A stretch of 64,000 nucleotides of DNA from positions 124,001 to 188,000 of the forward strand of contig NBAY01000075.1 in assembly GCA_002794775.1 (NCBI GenBank). The letters run 5' to 3'. Made by a program: the position numbers and the translations under genes. Origin of the DNA: Porodaedalea pini (taxonomy: Eukaryota; Basidiomycota; Agaricomycetes; Hymenochaetales; Hymenochaetaceae). Below, one piece after another: positions 1-11,558 of this stretch. Numbering within the stretch: the stretch's first letter is position 1; the number at the start of each line of letters is the position of its first letter. The notes beneath the pieces were generated by a model that saw only the letters and a program-made list of their open reading frames with translations, searched no databases and was not told where the DNA came from.

Positions 1-3000
1 CTCCCTCTGGCTTCGCAAGCGCCTTCTTTATCTGACCGCGAATGCCAGACACCGTTTTGATATTGGCACCTTCAAATTTCGCAACTTCAAGCGCAGTATT
101 GAACATGTCCTTGATGAACGCGGTGTTTTTGAAGATTTTGAACGGTACTCCGGTTAATTTAAGCTTCTTGACGATTTTAGTAGTGCGATCTATGTCGAGT
201 ATGACGCCAGTCGCTGACACCCTGAATCCACCGGAGTCGCCAGACAGAGTGTTAAATGCGCAGAAACCGGTGTTCGGTAGGGCGACGGGGCCGTAAAAGG
301 TCGCGTAACAGTGCATATGCTCCGGAGTATACTTAAGCATACGCATGCGGATGGAGTGGTCATCCAAAGAGTATATAGGAACAGTCTGGAAACGTCTCCA
401 ACCCATAGAAAGGATGATAGGGTCATTCGTTTTTAGTATTTTTGGATGCCAACGGTGGCGCTTGATCCTAGCTTGCACGTAGCCAAAGCGTTCTTCTGCA
501 GGGAGCAATCCACCGACAATGATGGGATACATGGGATCAAAATGCTCGATCATCTCGCAAGGCACGTTTCCAAGTTCGATACGAACGTACGAACCCGGTC
601 TGTATCCCTCTACGAGTGCTCTGGATTCCGCATCGACGCCCTCGAGTTCTGCACGGTTTAAGTCTAGCTGGCGCGCCATCTCGTCCTTTTTCTCGTCATA
701 GAAATCAAGTTTTTGCTTCTCCGGATCATCGTACTGTTCGTCAAACTTCCGTTTCAACGCATCCTTCTTAGCGGCCAGAGATGTCATTCGGGCAGCGGCA
801 TGATCTACTGGCTCTGAGGGCAGAAGTTTGGGTTCTTCGATCCCTACATCGTAACCATTTCCGGGCTCCAAATCTTCAAAATCGCCGGAGCCGTCTTCGT
901 CCGGACTGACAGCTTCTTCAAGATCGCCAGTTGTCTGTCCGCCCGTAATGAAGAGAGCCCTAAGAGAATCAAGCAGCTCATCCAGATTCCACTTCGCAAG
1001 GTCAACGACAGCAAAAGCTTCTTTAGTCATATCCCAATCTTTATCCTCATCGGTAGACGACGCTGGATTCAGCCTGAATAAGTCGTCATCGGAATTGTCT
1101 CCATCCACATTGCGGGAGTCTGCAGAAGTCCCAGACGCAACATCTTCAGGCGACAAGGTAGAGGAGTAGATTGATTTCATCCAGTCTAATCGCTTATTCC
1201 TTCCTGCATGTCTGTTATAAGTGTCCGTTGCTCGGTATTGAAGGGTTGCTTTCCATTGTGGTACATCAGAATGGCTTTCCTGAAGTACCTCGTCATCATC
1301 GCCAAGTTCGAGACCATCTACACCATCGTCCTGCACATATCCGCCGGCCGACCATTCCTCTCCTTCTTCATCGCCGACCACGCCTAGCTCAAGTTCGGAG
1401 TCGCTGTCGGCGAAGTGTGTTATCCGGGTGCCATCCGATGGAGCAGGCAAATTATTCATTGAGCGTTGTTGATTTCGAGTTCTTGCCCTCCCCTGGTCAC
1501 CTACTGTCTTTCCGTTAGAGGCTCCTTGCTCGAACTCGCTGTGACTATCTTCATCGTCTTCAATCACACTCGGCAAATTCTCCTCCGACATGCCAGAGTC
1601 ATATTCCTCATCATCTTCGCTTTCTTCACCTTGGGAAACGTCTCCAACCTTGTTTTCCTCGGCGGCATCCGCTTCCACCGCAAGTGATTTCGACGAGGAG
1701 ACTAATAGACGTATTTGACTTCTAGCTACCGCTTTGTCAAGCGTCTCGCCAGCATCTTGCAAACCAATGACCATCTTCTCGCCTTCTCCCGGTGTCACTG
1801 CATAGATCCGAGTCAAATCATTAAATTCTAATATTCTGGTATGAATAGCTTACCCTCAGCATTATCGCGGGTAAAATTTCCTGGTACATTGATATAGACT
1901 GCGTCTTTGTCGTACATGACACCGCCGACATCGCTCATCGGCGCGTGCACAAGTAATTTTTTCTTCTCACTGAGCTTCCTTCTCTTTTCTGAGTCGGCGT
2001 CAGGCAGAGGACAAGGGTCACCCAGTACTGAGACAGAATCGATGTCTAAATCGCCGACACCTGGAATATGAACCTTCATCCTGTGGCGAAGATTCGTCCC
2101 TCGCAAATAGCCATATACTGTCACTGTCCGATCGCATTTGCCGCTAGAAGCGCGAATCTCTTCCCTAGGCGTTAAATCCTCTAAGCGATCGACTAGCATG
2201 TACGGGTGTGAGTTGCGGAAGACAAGAGGGCGGAACTTCATTACTGAGATGAAGCGTGACAGGTTTTGAATCTCCCCGTCTGGGTAGCGTCCATTAAGCA
2301 CCCCAGACAAGTAAAACAATTTAGCACCCTGATATATTTCCGTCCAGAACCGCTTTTTGAGCGTTTTCTTTGTGTTCCTCAGCGTCGCCTGCTTGCGAAT
2401 AAGGTCGAGATGAGTTAAGACGCCGATGACCTTCGGAAAGCCGTGCGACTGCAATATATTGAGAAATTCGAATTGTTCCTAGATAGCCAAGATATGATAC
2501 ATCAGCAGTACAGAAGGTGAGAAAAGCCCGTTTGACTTACCATCTCAAACCCAAAAGAACCGTCTATCATGAGTAAGACAAGGTCGGCGACCTTGCCTAC
2601 GTCAATCATGGAGTTCAAGTCATTATTGCACTCGACAAATGTCAGGCGTCTTTTCTTTCCGCTGACAACAGTGACAGGACCCTTGATTTCAGAGAGCGAC
2701 TGCTTTGTGTAGCGCTTGACGAGACTTTTCACGAGAGTGGACTTGCCGACACCGGGAGGACCTACGACGGCCACGATAACCGGCGGAGGCTGATCGTCTG
2801 GAGTACGGTTGACAAGGGGCACATGAAGCCTTGTCTGATCCCGTTCGACGTTCCGACGCCCTTGACGCTCGGCTCTGCGACCAGACTTTGGGGCAAATGC
2901 CTACGAACGACGAAAACTTAGTCGGGTGAACTGTGTGCGCTCGACCCTCACGCACCTTTTCGTTGAAGCCGTGCTGTTTTTCCTTTCCCTTGTCCTTCGC

Positions 3001-3066
3001 CTTCTTCTTGTCTGCTTTTACTCCCGACAGTGCTGGACGGTGCGTTTTATGAGTCTTGTCCTCCAT
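1..3066 (-). CDS. BMS1: BMS1, ribosome biogenesis GTPase (C-terminus off left edge)
   Basis: Nucleolar GTPase of the BMS1/TSR1 family, which works with RCL1 in the small-subunit processome to mature 18S rRNA. Reading on the minus strand, exons are 3066-2956, 2900-2541, 2478-1854 and 1797 to the left edge, joined by introns of 55, 62 and 56 bp with GT-AG ends. The start is the ATG at 3066 (MEDKTHKTHRP). Exon 2 holds the G-domain P-loop GPPGVGKSTLVKS. Exon 3 continues the G domain (GVLTHLDLIRK) and the AARP2CN region. Exon 4 starts with an acidic linker (runs of D/E, residues roughly 400-560) and reaches the DUF663/BMS1 C-terminal domain (GGFRVSATGVILDI). About 964 codons are present of a family size near 1,150-1,200, so roughly the last 200 residues lie outside. 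The frame stays open to base 1. It shares its promoter with the divergent Cep57-domain gene. Confidence 0.93.
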
Positions 3067-3289
3067 AAAACTTGAAGTCTACGTGCTTAACTTTGGATTT
3101 GTTGCCACGACCCGAAGAGAGACTGAGCTACGGGAAATGGGTGCTTAAAAAGGGTTGTCACGGACGCGACAACGCGACAGTTCTGTCACACTGGTTCATC
3201 TGCCACTCGCGGTGCAGCCACCATCTCCGTCTCCGTCTCTCCTTCCTTCCCTTTCTTGTGCTTCTCCTCAACCGTCTAGTTCTATTATA
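3067..3289. promoter_or_regulatory. Divergent promoter between BMS1 and the Cep57-domain gene
   Basis: The 223 bases separating the two opposed start codons must hold both promoters and 5' untranslated regions. The stretch next to the plus-strand gene is pyrimidine-rich (CTCC/TTCC runs around 3220-3280), a common feature near fungal transcription starts. No clear TATA box was found. The assignment rests on position only. Confidence 0.5.
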
Positions 3290-6200
3290 ATGCGATACCG
3301 GGAACAGGTCGACGATGATGACGACGATGCCGTGCTCGACATGAGTATCGTCGGCGACGAGGAGGAGCAGCACCGCATCGAGCTTGAACACAACCTCCAG
3401 GACCTGAGCATTCAGCTTTCTCTCTCCAACCCGTCTCAAGCCAGCGATCAGGAGTGTAGCATAAATCGATGCAGCAGACAGGACCAGCAGTCTGGAAGCA
3501 GCTTCGAAATCGAGTACCCCCGTCACAATCCGCGTCCTCGCGACGTCTCCATCTTCCATGGCCAGAATTCTTCATTTCTTGACAACACACAGCTGGAACA
3601 AGATGTTAATACAGATTACTACCCATACCGCTCTGTCGATGATGATGCGGATGTACATTATGTCGGCAACACTATGTCCACCGCGGCGCATCATGCATCC
3701 GCTGTCACTCTTTCTGCGGGCTTGGGTGGTCGGGATGGCAAGCGTGTCTACGTAGGGGAAGCCAGCCTCAGCGGCGCTGAGTATGACCCAGATAGACCTC
3801 TGGATAGCGTCTTGAATGGTGTGGCTGATGATCTGAGTATGTTGAACATGGACAACTCACGCATGAGCGGAAAGCGCAAGGTCCGCAACGTATGTCTGTC
3901 TCATTCACAAGCTTGCACATCCACTCAGTCTGGACATTTAGGCTTCTCTTGCACATACACAAGTAACTTTCAACCCTCTCATTGTTGATCACGACACTTC
4001 TGCTACCGGTTGCACAAACCGCAGTTTCACCAAAGCACGTAATTCTAAACAAGCACAAGGCCATGCGACAACTTTCTATTCCGATCGAGAGCCAACTCCC
4101 AAAGCGAAGACGAGAATGAAGCGTCCCTCTCTCAATGTTCAACCTCCTACACCGACCACAGGAGCCAATGCCACGGGCGGCAGTAATGCGACAAACGGAA
4201 GCAAGTTCACAAGACTGGCGAAAACTCTAGCGAGGGAGATCGAGGCTAGTCAGCGATGGGCAAGCGCTCCGGAACTTGAAGACAGGTCTTTGGTAAAGCC
4301 CGCGCGAAAGAAGCAAAGTATGCATCGCAGTCCTTTTCAGGATGTTATCAACCATTCGTTCTCCATTAGTGCCTCGCCCTTCCCTCCGAAAGCCAAAGCC
4401 CGTCCTGGACGCTCTGCTGCAAGGACTGCGGATGGACGTCTCAATGACATGTCAAGGCATGAACGGTCTCAGTCGAAGTTGGTTAACCTACCGGACGTGA
4501 CAGGCTTAACAAGCATCATTGGGAGTCCGACAAGGAAGGATCATGAATGGCGTACTTATACCGGAGGTGATGAAGGCGAGCGTGTAGAAGGTACGTTCTT
4601 TCAGTCAGCTATCTTGTTTTGCTGCTTTCTGAATTTGCCTTGGATATCTAGTCGAGCTGCTAAAAACTCTGACGACGCTTCAGACGCGCCTGAATCAACT
4701 AGAATCTCAGAATCTCGTATCTCGGAGGCGCGTTCGAGAGCTTGAAGTCGAGTTAGAAACTTGCAAACTCGAGGTAAAACGGGAGCGCACACGCGTCTTG
4801 GAAAGGGAGGAGATCATTGTTGCTCAGCAGAGAGACTTCCAAAAGCAGCGAAGTGCTCCTAGCAAACCTGCACGGACAGTGCCCGATCCTGCTAGTGAAT
4901 ACCGTTATAATGAGGTTGTCGAAGAGAAAAAGGGTATGTACTTATTAAACACACCTCATAGGCTTGGTTAATGTTTTTGCGCAGCATTGGAGGCACTGAT
5001 TGCAACCCTCCGCTCTCATTTGTCTCGTTTGACGAATGAACTTTCAAATCAGCAATCCCAGCTCGATGACTTGCGCTCTTTGCGTGAGTGTGATCTCCGG
5101 GACCTTCGAGACAAGATCGCGGAGGTCGCCACACTGAAGCTGGAGGTTGAGCGTCTTGGGAGCGAAGTTGAGATTCTTCGTGGCGTTGTCGAGGAGGGGT
5201 TGAATGAGAGGCGCAGAGCTAAGGAGTCTATGGACTCAGCGAACATATCTCTTGGATCTATCTCTAAAGCTCCACTAAACTTAGAAGAAGAGAGCATTTC
5301 ATGTCCCGGCCAGAACGAGGTCGTTCAAGACCCTTCTCGAGTGGAATGCCTTTCCCCACCGCCTTCTCGGCCCCAATCTCGACAGGAGCGTCGTCCCCAC
5401 TTCAGCAGCAAAGCCCGGTCGTCCAAATTTGCTACAGCAGGTCCTTCCCGACTCGATGCTCCTGCCGAAGGGCGATTTATTGATGTGGACGAGCTGGAAC
5501 GAGTCTCTGCGGAAGTCGAAGAACGTCGTTCAGAGAGATCTGAATCAAATCACTCTCAAGACCTTGATACCTCTCGTTTACAGACGGTCCATGAAAATGG
5601 TCGTCAAGATGTCCAGCATACTCGATCTTCTCGCATCAGAGTGGCCAAAGATGATGACCGTCCTCGTGCGCGGATAGCAGACGAAGACTTCCCCAGATCC
5701 TCTCGACCTGCTAAGAATCAGATAGCTGAAGTCGAGACACCGTTTCCTCAGATCCGAGGAGAGCAACTCGAGCGCTTGTTTTTCTCCGCTCCTGAGCACA
5801 ATGAAAAGACTTGTCGAGTTTGCCATAGGCATCGTCGTCCTGGTGCTTCGGATGACGAACTCGACTTTCCATCATGGCTACCTCCTCGGAAGCGTACTAA
5901 GACGGGTAAGGAGGACGGTCGCTCGCGATACAGGGAGACGAAAGTCCGGGACGTTGAAGGCTCCGACCAGGAGATTCCTGCCAACAACGGACCGAGAGTC
6001 ACCAATAAGGCGCCATTTTCTGAAGACAGGTTGCCTCCTCAGACAGTACTTGTCCGTGTCTTAAGGGAGCTGGAAGATGACTTCACTCATTACAAGGGGT
6101 AAGCTATGGATTTATTCCGATGGCGATTTGTTTCTAAAACAGCTCTATGGCCACAGGATATATATCGAGCTGGCAGATCAGTACAAGATAATGGATGCCG

Positions 6201-6502
6201 CTTCGAATGTCCCAAAGAGAAATGTTCTTGCTGAACATCTCAAAGAAGTCATCGACACGCTTGAGCAGAAGGTTATTGGATTTGTATACAGGTTCCTCCA
6301 CATAGCTGACAATAGATTTTTCTCCTACCAGGGTGATCAGATTGCATCACTTTACGATCTTTTAACCTTCAAAGACAAACCTATTGCAGAATCTGTCGTG
6401 CCTGAAAGGAGACGTGCCCCTCGCACGTTACGCTCCCCTCGTTCTCCTCGGCAAATTGGCGCAAGACGCCATGGAGGCTTAAGAAAGTATTCTACATCAT
6501 AA
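3290..6502 (+). CDS. Cep57 microtubule-binding domain protein, PPC89-like spindle pole body component
   Basis: Six exons: 3290-3889, 3942-4590, 4652-4933, 4985-6098, 6157-6271 and 6332-6502, with introns of 52, 61, 51, 58 and 60 bp; phases agree throughout. The ATG at 3290 is the first in frame. The N-terminal third is acidic and Ser/Asn-rich. The middle (exons 3-4) is a long coiled coil with heptad Leu/Glu pattern (VRELEVELETCKLEV, KLEVERLGSEVEILRGVV). A CxxC pair and His residues (CRVCHRHRRP) precede the C-terminal Cep57 microtubule-binding domain (VLVRVLRELEDDF, then SNVPKRNVLAEHLKEVIDTL, then DQIASLYDLLTFKDKP), which spans three exon junctions. In fission yeast the family member Ppc89 anchors the spindle pole body core; that role is inferred here. 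The last intron uses a GTTATT donor; splicing it restores the conserved LEQKGDQIASL. The total is 2,931 coding bases, 976 residues plus stop. Confidence 0.85.
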
Positions 6503-7232
6503 TGCGATCGTCTTCCTGCCTCTTTCTTATCATTCCTTCCAAATGAGTTCCGGTTTCTTGTTCAGCTGTATAAGTCTTCATTCCAGTCTCTAAACGCGCG
6601 ACACCTGCATTTGCTATTCATTCTTGTTGAACACATCGTCTGACTCAAGGACTTTCTTTGTTATTAGTCTCCGTTAAATTGAGTCATGCACTACAGTACT
6701 GTATTGCCAGGTAGCAATCGGAGAACGGCTGCGCTAATTAGAAGTAAACCATCTTGTCCATTATACAGATGCGCCTGCAATCTTAATATTGAACCGACGA
6801 AGGCCCTTTTGCCCACAGCCACTTGTTCTCTTACTCCCACCACCCCACCATGGGAAAGTGAGACCCTTGCCCTGCACTCTACAACACGTTTTGTGTGCTC
6901 GTCTATCGGTCCATCCGATCATCCCGATGTCTCCCACCTGCACAATCCTCCACTTCAATCTCATACTTGATCGCATCCTGACAGCGATTGTACAGCTTCA
7001 CGCATCCGTGGTGACACCTCTGTGTTGCCCCCCATCCCTACGTCTTTGTACCGTTCCTCCTGTCCGTTGACAGCGTCTCCACAAGCGCCGGTCTAAGCAC
7101 TCTTTACATTGCCGCCGAGCTGTACAAGCTTGCAAGCATTTCATCACGCATGTCACTTATCGCCAGGCCATCCTCACTTATCAAAGCTCAAAATCCAAAC
7201 CTTTATCAACCCCATCCGCTGCCTCTTCCCCT
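6503..7232. other. Intergenic stretch, no gene recognised
   Basis: Downstream flank of the Cep57-domain gene. It holds the presumed 3' untranslated region and then C-rich sequence. Several overlapping short open frames exist but none shows codon structure, domains or splice sites that I would defend. Confidence 0.5.
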
Positions 7233-7817
7233 ATGTCAGTGGAATTCGTTATGGATTCAACCCCAGCCTATGCAGAGCCCTCGCCCTCGCCGCCACCGCC
7301 ATCACTTTTACTCTCTCCACCACCTCATCCAGTGACACCACCATCTATCCCTTTCCTTGCCCCTCAATCACAGTGGCCTCACCCGGGCCAACCAATCGTT
7401 TCCACCCAATGGCTTCAGCACCAGCGGGCACTGCATCCACCAACCATGCCCCATGTCTATGGGCCGGAAGCCACCCAATTCCATCCACGCCCTCGTCCAG
7501 CGTCCCCAGGTCCCCTGGCCCCTTCTTCACACATACACCAAACCCCTACATTTCCTCCATCGCCACCCCCAGTTCCCCTCACTCGTCTCACCACGATTAC
7601 ACGTACATGCCACACCCCCTCCCATGCCCCCCAAGTCTCTACTCCGCCCCCTCTTCCACCCATTACTTTACGTCATTCTTCACCCATTAGACAGACTGAC
7701 GATTCTACCTTACCTCCTCCCCTCCCCCCACTCAGACCTCCTGGCCATCCACACCATCATAACTATTCTCTACGGCCTGTCAGTGGCCCTCCCTCTCTTT
7801 CCAATTTCCCTCGCTAG
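7233..7817 (+). other. Proline-rich open frame in a G-poor, C-rich tract
   Basis: A 194-codon frame opens at the ATG at 7233 and encodes Pro/Ser/His-rich low-complexity sequence (PSPSPPPPSLLL, PTFPPSPPPVP). The plus strand from about 7100 to 7850 is rich in C and T and nearly lacks G, so stop codons are rare in all plus frames; other plus frames here are also open over 500 bases. The frame may therefore be an accident of base composition. No recognised domain and no splice sites. Confidence 0.2.
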
Positions 7818-7919
7818 CTTTAGTTCTGCGCTAGCCATATTACGCTTCTGTTGAATTGTTCGTAGTGCATAGAGTGCAGAGTAGTGCAATATATTACAAA
7901 CCCACAGCCACCATCAGAA

Positions 7920-7987
7920 ATGACAAATTCTGACCAATTCTGACTAAAACTGACTAATTCTGACTAATTCTGACTAAAATTTGTCAC
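7920..7987. repeat. Short tandem repeat of CTGACTAATT
   Basis: Five to six imperfect copies of a unit close to TTCTGACTAA are seen in a row (for example at 7935, 7950, 7960 and 7970). Nothing else is encoded. Confidence 0.7.
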
Positions 7988-8039
7988 TATTAATCAGCCT
8001 TCTCTCTGCCGCTTTTGCACCTGCACCCCCTCCCCAAAG

Positions 8040-8480
8040 CGGCAACTACAGCTGCAGATTACAAAACACCCTCAAAGTGGCATCTCACAAATCACTCAAA
8101 CCGGCAACTCTGCAAATTGCTCAAACCGGCAACTCTGCAGATCACTCAAAGCGGCAGCATACCCACAACACTTTGAGCTCAAACAACCCATTTCTCACTT
8201 GAACAAAATCGGAAAAATCATTAAAAAATTAAATCTAATTAGAAATTTAATGTGCCATCTTCCCCATGAGTATTGGTGCATAAATTACCACATCACATCA
8301 ACTAATTTGAGCTTTCCTGATGATGCATGAATAGATTGCTTACTTTGCTATCAAACAAAATCGGAAAAATCATTAAAAATTTAAATCTAATTAGAAATTT
8401 AATATGCCATCTTCTCCATAAGTATTGGTGTATAAATTGCCACATCACATCAACTAATTTGAGCTTTCTTGATGATGAAA
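8040..8480. repeat. Dispersed repeat: CGGCAACTC tandem units plus a two-copy ~130-bp direct repeat
   Basis: From about 8040 to 8160 a ~26-bp unit containing CTCAAACCGGCAACTCTGCA recurs, with CAAAGCGGCA variants. It is followed by two direct copies of an AT-rich ~130-bp sequence, 8203-8331 and 8354-8480, offset by about 151 bases (AAAATCGGAAAAATCATT, then AATTAGAAATTTAAT, then CATCAACTAATTTGAGCTTT). The same arrangement, more diverged, recurs at the right end of the window (63,630-64,000), so this is a dispersed family and not a local accident. No coding capacity. Confidence 0.7.
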
Positions 8481-8994
8481 AAATAGTTTGCATATATAAG
8501 ACAGCACAGGACCTTTATGTTATATTAGGACTCACTCCAATGGATGTCCCAAGGAAAAATAAGATGATACATAAAACTGAGAACATAGGAGCATAACTTG
8601 CAGCCAGACTGAAGATTGCAGTGAAGTACAATGTAAGATTGAAAGCAGTACTCTGAGTGAGTAAGTCAGAGCCTCCAGAGAAAAAGTCAGCAAGGGAAAT
8701 CTTTGTTTAAGCATTGAACTCCTACATGATCCTCATCCTACAGCACTGAGCATCATTCCAGAAAACATTGAGGAAGAGAGATCTACAATATGGCTGTCTA
8801 TAACTGTAGAAGTTGCAAGTTAAGCAGAAATATGCAGGAACAAAAGAAGAGATTGTACATATTAGTAATAGGCTTACTACACCTGTCCTTACACATGGGC
8901 AACTGACATAATGTGACAACTAATATTGTATTTAGTGGGGCTTTAGTGTAATTAGAATTTCACAATAAAATTCAAGTTTCTTCCAGACAGACTA
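8481..8994. other. AT-rich intergenic stretch, nothing recognised
   Basis: No convincing open frame, RNA gene or repeat was seen. It lies between the dispersed repeat and the foldback element. Confidence 0.4.
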
Positions 8995-9111
8995 AGATAA
9001 TACAGGTGGGTGTAAGTGAAGGCTAAGTCATGTGCACCAGTTTAGCTGGGAGTTGCTGCATAAAGCTTGCACGTGACTCAGCCATCACTTACACCCACCT
9101 GTATATTATCT
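8995..9111. mobile_element. 117-bp foldback (MITE-like) element
   Basis: The left arm (8995-9036, starting AGATAATACAGGTGGGTG) and the right arm (9068-9111, ending CACCCACCTGTATATTATCT) are inverted copies over about 42 bases with a two-base gap and a few mismatches. The loop is about 31 bases. Arms that form nearly the whole element are typical of MITEs and foldback elements. No clear target duplication was seen in the flanks. Confidence 0.7.
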
Positions 9112-9130
9112 GTAGAACTCAGACAAAGCC

Positions 9131-9570
9131 AGAATAGATATGAACACTGTGTTTAAACCCAAGTCCTGGCAAAGCCAGGATGGATCTAAGCATTGTGTTT
9201 GAAAAAACAAGTCTTGGTGAAGCCAGGATGGATCTAAGCATTGTGTTCAAAAAAACAAGTCTTGGCAAAAGCCAGAATGGATCTAAGCATTGTGTTTAAA
9301 AAAACAAGTCCTGGCAAAGCCAGGATGGATCTAAGCATTGTGTTTAAAAAAACAAGTCCTGGTGAAGCCAGGATGGATCAGAGCATTGCATTTAAAAAAA
9401 CAAGTCCTGGCAAAGCCAGGATGGATCTAAGCATTGCATTTAAAAAAACAAGTCCTGGCGAAGCCAGGATGGATCTAAGCATTGCATTTGAAAAAACAAG
9501 TCCCAGCGAAGCCGGGATGGATCTAAGCACTGCATTTGAAGCGAAGTCCCGGTGAAGCCGGGACTTCAGC
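9131..9570. repeat. 48-bp minisatellite with an internal hairpin in each unit
   Basis: About nine head-to-tail copies of a 48-bp unit. Each holds a short palindrome TCCTGGC-AAA-GCCAGGA followed by TGGATCTAAGCATTGTG and an A-run. The hairpin bases co-vary between units (CCTGG/CCAGG in most, CCCGG/CCGGG in the last), so pairing is preserved. Because 48 is a multiple of three, a plus frame from 9241 to 9555 stays open and would encode a 16-residue repeat (KTSPGKARMDLSI). I doubt that it is translated. Confidence 0.85.
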
Positions 9571-9864
9571 TGGTATCAATTATCATAGTATATGCTTCGC
9601 GTCCGTCGGACGCGTCCTCCCACGTGCGTCGCGTCAAGTCAAGAAATGGCAAATAGACTTATGAAAGCAACGCCGATTTCTTCCAGGGTGAGTCTAAACA
9701 TAGCATGCTCATTACCTCGTCACTTCGAGCCCACAAATTCAACCCTCATTCGCATCGTGCACTTTCTTTGGGCACACATATCGCCGCCACAGCAACGTTA
9801 TCGGGCTCGTATTCTACACGCGGCCAGTCGCGTTGCTCAAATAAAACATCTCTCAGTCTTCGCC

Positions 9865-11298
9865 ATGTCTGCTAGTAACGATATGCTCTCTGAAGATAGG
9901 AAGGTCAAAAAGGCGCGTGTCGACCAAGCTAAGGTGAGTATGAAGCGAACACGTTTCTTGATCTTGCTGATGGTTTTCGTCAGGTTATCGGGACACACAA
10001 CGGAACATTTCATTGCGATGAGGCACTTGCTTGCTTTCTGTTGAAACTGACCTCCACATACTGGGATGCGAGTATGTATCGTGAATAGAGACAATGGTCT
10101 ACGCTCTTGAAAGCCTTCTAATTTTTGGCTCAACAGACATCGTCAGAAGTCGGGATCCTAAGATTCTGGACGACTGTGACATTGTTGTAGATGTCGGAGG
10201 AGTCTACGACGTCGGCAAGCACCGTTATGACCACCACCAACGTGGGTTTGACAGTGTATTCGGGCATGGCTTTACCACAAAGCTGTCTTCTGCTGGACTT
10301 ATCTATAAGTAGGTACATAAGGCTGTTAAACCTCCACTTTGCTCACACAATACTTTTGCAAAGGCGTTATGGCAAGGAGATCGTTGCGTCCAAGCTTCAA
10401 CTTGCAGCAGACAGTCCAGTGGTTGAACTGCTGTGGTTAAAGCTCTATAAGGTAAGCCATCCGGCACGGGTCCCCAAGGAGATTCACTTACCTTGACTAC
10501 CAGGAATTCATCGAAGCTATCGATGGTATAGATAATGGTATTCCTCAGTATCCCAAGGACGCGCCAGCGACATACAGAAGCCGAACTGACCTGTCAAGCC
10601 GTGTCTCGTGGCTAAATCCAGCCTGGAACGAGTCTGTTGACTCCGTTCAAGTGGATGTACGTGTATTACCTGAGATAAATTCTGAAGCTCTTGAATCCCA
10701 TTCTTCCAGGCCCTCTTTGCAAAAGCCTCTAACTTAACGGGCGAAGAGTTTCTCAATCGGCTTGACTATTACGCGAAGGCTTGGATGCCGGCTCGTGACA
10801 TCGTTGTGTCCGCCTTGTCCAGTCGTACAACGGTGCATCCTAGCGGTCGCATTATCGTCTTCGAGCAGTTTGCCCCGTGGAAGGTAAAGTAACTTGTCTA
10901 ATTGTGCGGACATTTTTAACGCAACGCGACATGCAGGAACATTTATTTGACATTGAACAAGAGCAGAACATCGCTGAGGCTAAAAAACCGCTTTATATCA
11001 TTTACCCTGATGAAACCGCCTCAAACTGGAGAATACAGGCCGTGCCGGTCTCTCCAGACAGCTTCGAGAGTAGAAAAGCCTTGCCTCAAGCGTGGCGCGG
11101 CATTCGTGATGAGGCTTTGTCTCATCTCACAGGCATTCCTGGCTGTATATTTGTTCACGCCAGCGGATTTATTGGCGGCAAGTATTTGTTCATCGCAGGA
11201 GGGTTCGCTGCGTTAACAATGGCCTTTTTTTCCCCACAGGAAACACGACAAAAAAGGGCGTCATGGCTATGGCAGTGGCAGCTCTGGAGCAGAAATAA
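9865..11298 (+). CDS. MYG1: MYG1 exonuclease (UPF0160 family)
   Basis: Eight exons: 9865-9933, 9984-10071, 10137-10308, 10364-10451, 10504-10656, 10710-10883, 10937-11177 and 11240-11298; 347 residues, the usual family length. MYG1 is a metal-dependent DHH-type phosphoesterase; animal MYG1 is a 3'-5' RNA exonuclease of nucleus and mitochondria. Motifs seen: [15 protein letters not shown] at residues 24-38 (metal ligands), [20 protein letters not shown] in exon 3, and the C-terminal [10 protein letters not shown] then TKKGVMAMA. The last intron has a GC donor (GCAAGT at 11178); only that splice restores the conserved C-terminus. The frame is open upstream to an ATG at 9592, which would add a basic N-terminus and could be a mitochondrial form. 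The gene converges on the RING-H2 gene with 260 bases between stop codons. Confidence 0.93.
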
Positions 11299-11558
11299 TA
11301 GATTGAAAGAGCCAGAAAGCGAGCTAATTACGGGCCATGTGACATGTTGGTTTTCTTTATCGGTAGTACATGAGATGGGTAATGGAAGACAAGAGGGTCG
11401 ACAGCGAACATCGGATTATAATCAGAGCAGGACGAGAACAAAGGGTATTGTGAAACACGGAAGCAAAATTTAGTCGCGACTCTACAAAGATGGCATGGAT
11501 GCAACATTTTCTGTTTTAACGCCCTGTAATCATTAATGAGTGACTTTGCCTTGCAGTA

